In this document: positions 46,526 through 56,730 of the stretch, piece after piece | How the letters are laid out: the number at the start of each line of letters is the position of its first letter | Position numbering within the stretch: position 1 is the first letter of the stretch | NCBI GenBank assembly: GCA_025506515.1 | Contig: CM046454.1 | Span: 30,492,465 to 30,556,464 of the forward strand | Direction: 5' to 3' | DNA: 64,000 nt | From: Flaveria trinervia | Taxonomy: Eukaryota > Streptophyta > Magnoliopsida > Asterales > Asteraceae | Notes under the pieces: generated by a model | What the model saw: the letters and a program-made list of their open reading frames with translations, nothing else | What the model was told of the DNA's origin: nothing | The model's database searches: none | Translations under genes and position numbers: made by a program

Positions 46526-46909
46526 TGTGTGTTCCCAATATGAACGGGAACAATGAGTATGGATCATAGGATTCATATTAATAATAACAAAACTTGATGA
46601 TTCGATGCTAAAGTAATAATAATGATGAACACAAAAAGTGTTTAATGATTGATGTTTATTGATTTGATGATGAAATCATCATCCATGAAGAATGATGATA
46701 TGATGTTGTTGGTGATGGAACTAATTCCCACACTTGGTGAAGAATTATTCACGCTTTAGAATGATGATATATGTTCATATTTATACTAATCTAGCATTTA
46801 CAGTAATTATAAAATAAACCCTAGACTAATATTTTTGTTGCTTTTGTTCAAGTCTTCAACTTTAATGATATTAGAAATCTTCAATTTCTTTAAAGGTAGA
46901 ATACCCAAC
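46526..46909 (-). repeat. TRIM 5' LTR (384 bp)
   Basis: Partner of 45336-45725. Its last base before TTGGA is missing compared with the left copy (CCCAAC for CCCAACA). Confidence 0.87.
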
Positions 46910-47372
46910 TTGGACTATGGTGATTGTAAGATGAATTACAAGTCAACATTAGCAGGAGGATAGTTCTTTGGAAGACGACTAGTCACTAGCAGTGTAAGAA
47001 GCAGACATATGTTGCTTTGTCAACATGTGAAGCTAAATATGTTGTTGCTGCAAGCTGCTGCTCCCAAATCATTTGGATTCAATAGCAAATGCGAGACTAC
47101 GGTTTGTAATTTTCTAACACCCCTATCTTTGTTGATAATTCTGCTGCAATTGTTGTCACTAAAAATCTGGTCCAACACCCAAAACCTAAACACATCGGTA
47201 TTAAATATCACTTTATACGTGACTGTTTTGAAAAGAAATTAAACAATGTTAAAATTAATACGGATTTTTAACGCCCCGACATCTACAAAAAAGCATATGA
47301 CAAACCTCAGTTTTTATATCTTTTAGAGGTTAATGGCATGAAAAAGAAAAGTGATGTGATTCATGAAGAATA
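46910..47372 (+). pseudogene. pol: E4 RNase H
   Basis: Resumes the SDSDYG motif split by the TRIM. STCEAKYVVAAS near 47020, then the conserved C terminus with HPKPKHIGIKYHFIRD near 47180, in a frame with several stops. It ends at about 47372. RNase H would remove the RNA strand of the hybrid during reverse transcription. It is followed by a non-coding block as in E6. Confidence 0.8.
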
Positions 47373-48757
47373 GAGTTCTTAGTCTGACAAGTTTTTTCTA
47401 TTTTTTTTTTATATTTTATTTTCATGTCTTTTAAAATCCAAAACACACAAATATTTTCGGTTTTAGAATTTTTGGGGAGAATAGTTGAGTATTCAGTTTT
47501 TAAATTACTATAAAAAAGAAAAAAAACAAAAGGGGAGGGTAGAGAAGCTGAAAGCAAAGAAATCATATCTATGATTTTGATTCAAAATTTATGGAAAATG
47601 ATAGTATACATGGAACAAATTGTTTGGGACATCAAAAGGATTTAAATGTTCAAAATGCTATATTCAAATTACAAGTCTGAGAAGTCTAAGGAAAATTAAA
47701 GAAAAATGATAGTACACTAGTATGCTACTAAGGTAACACAGAGAAAGTAGACCTAGGGGTTGCTAGTCTATTATATGATGTGTTAGTAGATTAAACACAA
47801 TAGATGAGTAGACCTCATTGGTGAATCAAATCTAAACTAATTTGTTCAACTTGCTGTGGGTTCTCATTTTATCCCTGGCTAACACAATCAACACATTTCC
47901 AATAAGGGGTGATGAGCACAATAAACGCCACAAATGTGTGCAGATGACCATAAAAATGAGCAAAGCACATGAAAAAAATGGTTAAGCGCAATCAAGCTAA
48001 TGACTAATGTTGTTGGTGCGTTATGTGCAAAAATGAAAAAAATATGCTCTAACAAGAAGATAGGTTGTGTGTCTCTCTGATGTGCAATGGCACTGACCTG
48101 AGGATAAGCATAACCTAAATACTCTAGAATTCCTTGTTGTTTGTGCCTCTCTACTGTGCCATGGCACTTACCTGAGGCTTGGCATCTCTTTGAAAGCTCT
48201 TAGAATAGTTTCTTCTTGTCAAATACCCGTAGACCGCTCAAAAATGTCCTAAGGAATGTTGATTACCATATAAGTGTGGGATCCACAAATGCTTGTTGAA
48301 ATAATATAGCCTAACTTATCACCAATGTGAGTCAAAAATCTGTGTATGGATTTAAGTGGACAAATATACTGACAATCATCGTGGCTGCAACTCTCGACGG
48401 TCAAAATCGTTGTGTGCATCCTATAGCTCTAGTATGATTTCCTGAAAGTGTTTTTGACTCTCAGACAAATGAGAATCTAGTATCAAAGTACTTATAAAAA
48501 GGGGTCTCAAATGATTATGATATACATGTATGATTCCATAAGAATTTGTCCAGAAATGATAAAATTAATTAAATATGTTCTGCACAGGAGGAAAAATCTG
48601 TTAGATGATGTCTGAAAGGTTTCAATCCACCTCAAACCAAAAACACAAAAATATGTCTTTTTTTTGTTTTTATTAAAGTTGTTTTTCTGTTTTTGTTTTC
48701 TACTTTGCATACATGTCGGACTATGTAACTAGATGAACACTGTGAATCACAAGTTAT

Positions 48758-48900
48758 AAGGATCACGTCTAAGGTGATCAAATGTTTTTCAACTAAAAGG
48801 ATCACATCTGAGGTGATCAAATGTTTTTCAATTAACAGGATCACGTCTAAGGTGATCAAATGATGTTCAATTAAAAAGGTGATGTCTGAGATGATTGTTG
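48758..48900 (+). repeat. 39-bp tandem repeat, about 3.5 copies
   Basis: Units begin at about 48760, 48799 and 48838, with a partial fourth near 48878. Each contains GATCACNTCTNAGGTGATC, an inverted repeat with GATCAC/GTGATC arms. Confidence 0.85.
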
Positions 48901-48959
48901 TTCATAATGTTATATATCAAAGGTTAAATTTTAAGTGTATGGAAGTGTATGATGTCAAA

Positions 48960-49190
48960 CTCATAAGTATGAGCCAATCGCATGATTGAATCATAAGTAT
49001 GAGCCAATCGTACATATGAACCATAAGTATGAACCAATCACACTATTGGACCATGAGTATGGATCATCTATGCGATTGGATCACAAGACTGAACCAATCG
49101 TACGACTGGTTGAAGGAGTATAAGTCAGTTGCACGACTGAACACCAGTCGCACGATTGAAGCATGCGTATGGGTCCAGTCGCACGACTGA
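48960..49190 (+). repeat. Degenerate array of CARTCGCACGAYTG palindromes
   Basis: About eight units of roughly 25-30 bp, each with a near-palindrome such as CAGTCGCACGACTG and a spacer such as ATCATAAGTATGAGC. More copies lie at 49600-49730. Confidence 0.8.
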
Positions 49191-49599
49191 AACTCAAAAA
49201 AATATAAATAAGGGGGTTAGTCGGTCGTATTCTTTACCACCCTTCAAAAACTCAAAAACCAGCCATACACAAACACTCTGCCAAAATTCCGATTATTGTG
49301 ATTACCTTTTGATAGTGATACTAACTGATTTTCTACTCATGTACAGGTACTTTGCAAATGAAATCGGTTATAATGAATGGTTTAATCGAACCCTAAATGA
49401 CCGCAAATGTTAAGATCAATAACCGGGACTAAACTCTTAAAATAGACCACTTAAATGGACACTAATGTTGATTTAAATGAAACTAAGTGCTATTTCGAGT
49501 CTTCGGTCCAAATGAATCTAAACATGAAATGTAATGTCACATTTTGACAAAGATTCAAATCTATGGTGTTCGACAGTGAAAGATGCGAATGGACATGCT

Positions 49600-49730
49600 A
49601 CGAACTTCAGTCGCATGATTGAGCCAGGCGCATGATTCAATCGCATGAATGAATCATACGTATGGGTCCGGTCGCACGACTGACTCAACCGTATGGCATA
49701 ACATACGACTAAGCTCAGTCGCAGGCTCTA
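49600..49730 (+). repeat. Second cluster of CARTCGCACGAYTG palindromes
   Basis: Same motif as 48960-49190 (for example GGTCGCACGACTGA near 49671), separated by about 400 bp without it. Confidence 0.75.
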
Positions 49731-51304
49731 AGATTAGCTTCGAAGGGGAAACCTTGACTGAAGGCCCAGTGGTAGAGCCTGAGAGCCCTGTCACACCTAC
49801 AACTACTTCAGCAATTCATTCCCTCAGTGAAGCACCTGCTGGTGAAGGTATATCATAACCTTTCTCTGGCCTGAGCTTGGAGGCTACACTAAGTAATGAA
49901 GGCCAAAGCTCTCTCCATCTTGAGTCACAAAGATCTGTGAGTGACAAAGAAAAAGGAAAATGACTACTGAGGAGATTAAGGAGGTGTAGAGAGAGAGAGG
50001 AAGAGAAAGCTAAGGGCAGAAAGTTCCTTTGGGTCTGCAGGATTCATGGATGCTACAATCAGGGCTACCCCCGGACCAAACACTCAAGATGATGAGTAAG
50101 GGCAATCAGGATTACTTACCTATAAACCAGAAACTATGACATTGATGAGATTATATCTTTCCCCTTAGAGGAGCTTAATGAATTGGTTGACATGAATTGT
50201 CAAGAGAGAGGAAGGATAGAGGATGCAAAGTTACTTCTCCAAATCAAAGAGGAGAAGAGACAAAAGAGATTGTACAAGCATATTCCTACTCTTTCCCCTG
50301 TTCAAGAAAGTCCTGCATAAGAGGTTATGGCTCCACAAGAACCTCAAGTAGATAAAAAGACTAATATGATCAATATGATCAACTACCTAAGTGCCACAAG
50401 CCTATACTAGGCATCTGCACTTCTTCCCTTGTCCTTTGAGTACATAAAGTTTGAGTATCTCAAATAGCTTGAGCTTGAAGTACTTAAAGAACAAAAGGCA
50501 ACTAAGAGAAAGATAAGGGAAGATGTTGCAAGGTCAAGAGCCATCATCCAAAAAAGCATGAAGAAGTCTGCTGACAAACAAAGGATGATGAGCTTCTTGA
50601 GGCGGTATGGATTCTCCGGAAGGAGACTTGACCCTATGTCTCTATCTACAATGGATGAGCATATCAGGGTAATCAAGCAGAATATCAAAAAAGGAGAGTT
50701 ACTTGACTTACACTCCCCTCCAAGTGAAGTTCTTCCTGAAGTGGAGGTCAAGGTTAAACAACCTGAGACAACACAACCTGAACCTCCTACGTGCCTTAAC
50801 AAGCTTCATCTTCTGATCCACAGCCAGGTCAAACTCCCTCTCTTTTTGAATCTGTGAGGGAGGAACGCCCAACTGAGCAAAACAAAACTAATCAATAAGG
50901 TGATGCAGACCGGTCTTCTCAATAAAGTCATCAAAGAAGAGGAAGAGGATAGCTTCTAAACCATAGACAGAGAAAAAGAAGAAGTCTAAACCATACACCT
51001 CCATACCTTAGGGTGAATCAGATCAACCTGAGGAAGTGCATGAAGAGGCAGCCCAATCAACTCCAATTCAAGTGGCTCCTCTTGCTTTTGAGAGACCCAT
51101 CTTATCGTGGACCTTCACTACTAATTCAGAAAGATGGCATGTGATTAGAGATCAAGGTGGTGTGAATGAATATACATGGCAAGATCTATTCAACCTACCT
51201 CTGCATGATCTCTTTAAGATGAGAAGATACTATAAAAGTCTGAGTGATCTTGACCATCTAATAAAGAAAGAAATGGTTATCATAATGATGAGGACTATCA
51301 ACTG
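49730..51304 (+). pseudogene. E4 third ORF, remains
   Basis: Open fragments in several frames: 49730-49858, about 50540-50857 (basic, with FLRRYGFSGRRLDPMSL) and 51036-51304 (WTFTTNSERWHVIRD...YTWQDLFNLPLHDLFKMRRYY). Position between the non-coding block and the LTR is the same as for the third ORF of E6. I see no clear copy of the E6 N-terminal block, so homology between the two is not shown. No membrane segment is evident. Function unknown; frameshifts and stops show it is dead. Confidence 0.55.
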
Positions 51305-51348
51305 ATAAAGATCTTCAAATGTTTTGGTAGCATTAGCCTAGAAGGAGT

Positions 51349-52242
51349 TGTAAGGATTCCAATAAGTCTGATGCAGTCAAAACATTCAAAGCATCCAATT
51401 CTCTCTGCATGCATGCACTAAAGTACTGAAGTAGAAATGCTTCGGAAGTTTTACATCTTACATGAGAAATATTTAAAGTGTAAAATCTTCCGAAGCCAAA
51501 ACCATATCTTCCGAAGCCAAATATGAAGTCTTTCGAAGCTTCAAAGACAAAGTCTTTCAAAGCCATTTTATGAAGATAGATTTCTTCTGAAGACTTTTAT
51601 GTACATGCTATTATCTAATGTACTTTTCCATAAAGCTGGACCACCTTTCCGCCGCAACTCTGTTTGGTTCACAAACTTTCACAAGTTGGTGAAAAGGTCT
51701 ATGCTTTTGGTAAATAGTACATTGAGGTCTTGAGTCTAAGCTTTCTACTTATGTACTTTATCCTTTTTGTAATATATTAGGATGTGAGCTATGACATGTC
51801 ATAGTCATAAGTCAAAAGGCAATCTACCTTTTGACTCTACATTTGATTTTGTTGTCTAGTCTTATGTATCTAGCTGGCTTTCAAGTATGACTGACTGTAG
51901 GATATAGTATATGTATCTCAAGTACTTGTAACTTTCCATTATGCTTTGTAACACTTTGTAATAGAACTTGAGAAACAATATACAACATTCTTGAAAACCA
52001 AATACTTGTGTCGTTTGCAATCTTATTATGTCTCTTACTTACTTGTGTTCTCATCATATATTATTTTAGTTAACCAGTTCCCTATTGATCTATTAAGTAT
52101 TCTAAAGAACTCTTCTTAGTTGTGTTATTGTGTTGTAAATGTGCATTACCCCATCCTAACGATCCTGCTGATTTGTTAAACGTTCTAACACTCTTCTTAT
52201 TGTGAAACTGATTGTATTGACCATCCCATAACCGGTCCTGCA
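51349..52242 (+). repeat. E4 3' LTR (about 894 bp, borders tentative)
   Basis: Starts TGTAAGG after the purine-rich TAGAAGGAGT (51339-51348) and ends TCCTGCA, giving short imperfect inverted termini. Between 51435 and 51560 the core CTTCCGAAG or CTTTCGAAG and complement recur five times. No PBS or partner LTR is in the window, so both borders are inferred. Confidence 0.5.
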
Positions 52243-54600
52243 ATAATATCAAATTCTAATAAATCCAAATCACATTTGGCATATTAGTGCAACCGACCAT
52301 CTTGGGAGTTGCCCACATCTATTTTGGGGGTGATGACCCTGTTGGTCACATGTCCTTTATAAAAGGATGGCTTCATGGGCATTCACGCCCTGTAAGGAAA
52401 GCGTTGATGCCCTGTGGGACGAAGAAAATTTTTGGGGACATTTTGAGGGAAAAAGAGGACAAAAGGGACATTTTGAGAATTACCACTCTGGTTTCCTGTC
52501 CAATCACAGAACCATATCAAAATAAACTGTTGCTATTCCGTTTAGTCACCCATATGATTCCCACTATCTGAGCTTCAAAACAATGCCTAACGACATTCAC
52601 ATCTTATTCCAATCCCTATCCTTATAAATACACTTAAAATCATTTTTTTCTTCTTTTCACTTCAATAATATTTTTTTCATATCTTTATCATTATCATTTA
52701 TGTCTCCTTTGCTTACAACAATTTTTTTAAAATATTAAAAGAATTTATGAGATTGTACTGTTTCCCCAAATACTCAGTAAATTTTCAGTCTTTTTACTCA
52801 TAACCATATCTATAATATGAAAACACACTCAGAAAAATAAATAACAAGCTATGAATGATCTAATGCATGTAATCTTTCATCTATGGTATTTATTAGAATA
52901 GAAGATAATAGGAGTTGGGAGGCTTTAATTCGATTCCAAGTCTAAGGTTCAAACCTTAACATAAGTGAATATTACTAACAAACTATGAATGCTCTAATAT
53001 CTATACTCTATATAAACACTAGGTTAGTTCCCGTGTATTACACAGAATAAATAAATAAAATATTAAATAATTAATAATAAAAGTTTATGCATTATAAAAT
53101 CATGTTTGACGATAAAATATGATTATATTATGTATAAATAACTACTTTAAGTAATAAGCAATAATGTATTTTTCATAAACTTTGTTTTATAAACAAATAT
53201 GATTTTTAAATATTTTATTTTAAGAAAATGATTTTTGAAAGAAAAAGTGCATTGTATCATGTATTTTATAAAACTTTTAATTTTAAAAAGTGTGTTTTAA
53301 TAAAAAATATTTTTTATTTAATAAATTTATATATATATTTAATTTGAAAATGGTATGAGTAAATATTAGTATTTATTATTATTATTATTATTATTAATAT
53401 AGAGAAATGAGAAAATTAGTATAATAAGGCTTACAATTGTTTCATGTTTATTTTATTTTTTTATATATAGATATATAGGCTAAAAGCTTATTAGTTAAAC
53501 AGATTAGTTAGTAAAAACATAAAGAGTTAGATTATAATATTTTATATTAAATATAATTAAAATTATATATACATAATAGTTCAAGAAATAAAATTATTAT
53601 ACTATTTATAACTCTCTTTTATAAATAGTTTAATTTTTAGACATTCGTTTTAAGATTTTTTTATTAAAAATTTATCTTTTTATTAAAAATTATTTTTTTT
53701 ATCAAAATCTTGTTTTTTTAAAACTATGATTTGTAATTATTTGGTTATTTTAATAAGACTGTTTAGTTTTATAATTTTTTTAAAAACAAAACGATTTAAA
53801 ATATTTACTTAGAAAAGGTTTAATGTTTTAGAAAATTTTATATTATATGAAAATTTATTTTTTTTATCATTTAGATTTTAATTAAAAATATAATTTTTAA
53901 CTTCCTTAATAAAATATATATTTTTAAAAAATATAGTTTGATTTCAAAAAATCTAGATAAGAGAGAGAATTATATCAATTAATAAATTTATTTTTTAATA
54001 AGAAAGAGAACTTTTATTAGTATTTAAATTACTATAATACACTTTTGAAGAGAAAATCAATGTGTGAATATGCAGAAATTTGACAAATAGCAAAAAGGCA
54101 GGTAAAAATGATAAGTGGTAAAAAACTTTTTTTATTAGTATTAATAGATATGATAGAGTTAGTTTAAGATACCCTAAATTAAGAACAGTTTCTTTACTCA
54201 ATGCATAAGATACAACAATTTTTAATGATAAATATTAATTATATCATTACGTACGAATTACCCGCTTACATTAGTTATATAATAACCTTATTTTTACTAA
54301 CACTTACATAAAGGTTTAAAATATTTGCACTATTTAAACTTTGTATTATTTTAGTATTTATAAAAATCTGAAAATATCTAAAATATTTAATTAATATTTA
54401 ATATTTTTGAATTTTATAAAAATATTTTGGATATTTCGGATATTCGAAATATCCGAAAGTTCTCAAACTCACTATCAGAATTCGAATCTAAAATTTCGGA
54501 TATCCGAAAATTCAAATATCCGAATTTCAGATTTTCGATATTTCGAATACAGTTTCGAATTCATATATTTTTAAACATCGTTAGCTGTAGTCGTAATAGA
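52243..54600. other. Gene-free AT-rich interval
   Basis: Long A/T runs, a (TTA)n microsatellite at about 53373-53395, and no ORF with protein-like composition. A 19-bp direct repeat (AATGCATGTAATCTTTCAT) stands at 52862-52880 and again at 54601-54619, possibly the borders of an old insertion. I see no gene. Confidence 0.6.
54425..54560. repeat. Cluster of GGATATCCGAA palindromes
   Basis: Includes a perfect 16-bp palindrome at 54494-54509 and 11-bp arms with a 3-nt loop at 54434-54458. Several further half-sites lie around them. Confidence 0.8.
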
Positions 54601-54639
54601 AATGCATGTAATCTTTCATTTTGGGTATTCAAAAGAACA

Positions 54640-55142
54640 AGGTAAGGCGGAAGTTGAAGGCTTTTTGTCTATTTCGAATGTTGAAAAGGTTTAAACCAAT
54701 GGGTCTATTAGTGACGTGTGTCTTGAAGGAATTGGTTGGGTAAACCGGTGTTCGTATCACTAACCCTTCCGCCATCGCCACCAGCGTCGAGAAACTGTCG
54801 CCAACATTTACAGTCGCCATCCTCATATAAACGCTAGAAATCCTCACACACCCGATTGACCTTTGCAAATTCTTTCTAATCGCTCTCGCATGAAACCCTA
54901 ACTCAATCCGGTGACGAATCATCAGTTCGCAAAATCCCACTGTCCTTCAAATTAAATCCATAATATCTGGAACCCTAAAACGAACACATAGCTGCTGCGA
55001 AGCTATTCTAATAGTGAAACCCCAACCGCTGCCGCATCCGTAATGTTTCAGAAAATGTGGTTTCTGTCGATCTTTCTTCTGTCGCTTGCCAATCTCTTTC
55101 AAACGCAGTGAATTATCTTCCAAGATCTCGCTTTTATCCAAG
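54640..55142 (+). other. Probable 5' untranslated exon of a host gene
   Basis: A less AT-rich island with sequence typical of plant 5' untranslated exons, such as AACCCTAAAACG and CCGCCATCGCC, no long ORF on the plus strand, and a good splice donor (CCAAG/GTAATC) at 55142/55143. It lies upstream of the coding exon at 57917 on the same strand. The start is approximate and the link to the coding exon is inference. Confidence 0.4.
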
Positions 55143-55787
55143 GTAATCGCATCTGGTATGGCATTCTCTGTGACCTCTGAATTATTCTAATCGAGTCTTG
55201 CAAGAAATGTGTGTGTGTGTGTGTGTTTTTTTTAATAAGTATTTTGTGATTGAATGTGCTTGTTCTACTACTAGGCGAGTCATTAAAATTAGAAAATGGG
55301 TGATTTGGATTCATCTTTTGCTAATATACTGTCAGCATTCTTAGGGACAAACTGCTCTTAAGCTGAATTTCAAACTCAAGTAGCGTTTATTTCTATTTAC
55401 TGCCGATTCTCTTCATCATGTTAGATCATGTTCCTGATGTCACCCACCACGCAGTTTTTAGTAAAAACAGCATCGTAGCATCTCTGTAGAAAGAAGGGGT
55501 CTAGTAAACTTGACCTCTAGTCTTAAATCCTTTCATGTATTTTATAACCTTGCATTTCTTGATAATAAACCAAATTACCAGGTAAATGAACAATTCTGTA
55601 AGCCTATTTTCTAGTTGGTTATGCTTTTTAGGAACTTTTGATTTCTAGGTGATTGTAAAAGGTCTTCGTATGTGAACACCTAGGTGAGTACCATTGAACA
55701 TTTGAACATCTAAATTTATTAAGATCATATTTCATTCTAATGTTTATGGTCTGATGGGTATAGTAGCAAATAATAAGTCAAACACGA

Positions 55788-55845
55788 CCCAACAAGAGTT
55801 GGGGCTTTGGCCGTGCTTCTATGCCCAAGCCAGACTCTTGTTGGG
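55788..55845. repeat. Perfect 12-bp inverted repeat
   Basis: CCCAACAAGAGT at 55788-55799 and ACTCTTGTTGGG at 55834-55845 with a 34-nt loop, able to form a hairpin. The segments after the arms also repeat directly (TTGGGGCTTTGG, TTGGGGCTTAGG). Confidence 0.85.
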
Positions 55846-56196
55846 GCTTAGGCACAAGACCCGGGCCACATCGCTTGGACAACGGTCGCGCGCATGGACG
55901 CTATAACAATGTCATGCTGTTGAACCACGTAAAAAGCCTACTTTTAAAACGTAAAGCCAAGTGTATGACACGCGAGCGACATCAAGTAAACAAGGTGGGA
56001 AAAGATGAGTTAATAGCATTGAATGGGATTAAATGCTTAAGTCATCCTACGAAGTCAAGATCCTAAGGATCTAGAGAGAACCTAAGGAAAAAAGGAGTAG
56101 CCTATAAAGCTTGGTTATTAACCCACGGTCAATTGAATATCTCGCAGACTTTGGAGGCAACTATTTAAGGATCAATTAACAGTGTAAATAAATGTT

Positions 56197-56293
56197 ATAC
56201 TATTCATGATAGCAACCTCAGTGGCTCGGTATATGAATAAGAGGTTGCATAACAAAAACAAACATTCTATACAACTCCCAAATTAACATTCTC
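56197..56293 (+). repeat. 97-bp duplication flanking a solo LTR, left copy
   Basis: Nearly identical to 56634-56730 (a few differences). The copies abut the two ends of the solo LTR exactly. Confidence 0.92.
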
Positions 56294-56633
56294 TGTTAGG
56301 GATCTGGGTATAGATCGACACACAAATACAATCAAACTGCGAGAGAAAATAATAACAAAGATGAACACGCGAGATTTAACGTGGTTTGGTCAATGTGACC
56401 TACGTCCACGGGCTGCAACTAGGATAATACTTTTATTGCTTTCTGCCTCACTCGTGAGAAATTACAAGTACAATACACAATATAAATAGAGAAAATTAGG
56501 GTTTACAACTTAATCCCCAATAAAACCCTAATGGGCCAAAATTAAATAAAAACGGGCCAGGTCTTTATTTAATTAATTCGTCATTAAGTTGTCTTTTAAC
56601 CCGAGCCCAAATCAAGACTCCACAAACCCAACA
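56294..56633 (-). repeat. Solo copia LTR (340 bp)
   Basis: In plus orientation TGTTAGG...CCCAACA with the segment AACGTGGTTTGGTC...CCTACGTCCACGGG, also found in the E7/E8 LTRs. No internal region is attached, so it is solo. The minus orientation is inferred from the relation to E7. It is flanked by a 97-bp rather than a 5-bp duplication. Confidence 0.85.
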
Positions 56634-56730
56634 ATACTATTCATGATAGCAACCTCAGTGGCTCAGTGTATGAATAAGAGGTTGCATAACAAAAACAGAC
56701 ATTCTATACAACTCCCAAATTAACATTCTT
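56634..56730 (+). repeat. 97-bp duplication flanking a solo LTR, right copy
   Basis: Right copy of 56197-56293, starting ATACTATTCATGATAGC directly after the LTR. Confidence 0.92.

Larger units (their letters stand above)
45336..46909 (-). mobile_element. TRIM-like non-autonomous LTR element
   Basis: 1574 bp in all: LTRs at 45336-45725 and 46526-46909 around about 800 bp with no pol or complete gag. The minus-strand PBS TGGTATCAAAGTTGGA is at 46508-46523, two bases from the right LTR; the polypurine tract TTTAGGGGGAAT lies just right of 45727. Flanks are TCGGA (45331-45335) and TTGGA (46910-46914), and E4 RNase H reads across when the element is removed. The minus-strand frame at 46210-46473 is unlike any protein I know. 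Short, no pol, terminal repeats and PBS fit a TRIM/small LARD. Confidence 0.88.
47373..49346 (+). other. E4 non-coding block between pol and third ORF
   Basis: No credible ORF. Hairpin-ACCTG units at 48082-48093 and 48156-48167. The block TTTAAGTGGACAAA near 48350-48383 is shared with E5. A 39-bp tandem repeat lies at 48758-48900 and a degenerate CAATCGCACGATTG palindrome array at 48960-49190. It ends with a TACTAAC-like branch site and TGTACAG at 49346, resembling a splice acceptor. Confidence 0.7.
19698..52242 (+). mobile_element. E4: outermost Sirevirus-like copia element, 5' end lost
   Basis: Plus-strand pieces in order are gag (19708-21444), second knuckle and protease (42065-42850), integrase (about 43060-43850), RT (about 44280-45335), RNase H (46910-47372), a 3' non-coding block, remains of a third ORF (about 49700-51304), and a 3' LTR (51349-52242). 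E3 cuts gag on the left, E5 sits between the two gag knuckles, and a TRIM sits inside RNase H. Removing E5 and one GAGAT leaves gag in frame. The many stops and three insertions mark E4 as the oldest layer. Confidence 0.8.

Noticed and set aside
52287..52571. 94-residue open frame in the intergenic part
   Set aside because: Lacks an ATG at the start given, has no recognisable motif, and lies at the E4 border without further exons.
53000..54100. AT-rich segment as a matrix attachment region
   Set aside because: Composition alone is not enough; no specific evidence in the sequence.
52990..54600. Possible Helitron: starts TCTATACTCTATATAAACACTAGG
   Set aside because: The 5' end is suggestive but I found no convincing CTRR end with a hairpin, and no coding remains. 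A search for copies ending CTRR would decide.
55821..56066. 81-residue plus-strand frame in the possible gypsy LTR
   Set aside because: Starts inside an inverted repeat and has no motif. Treated as chance.
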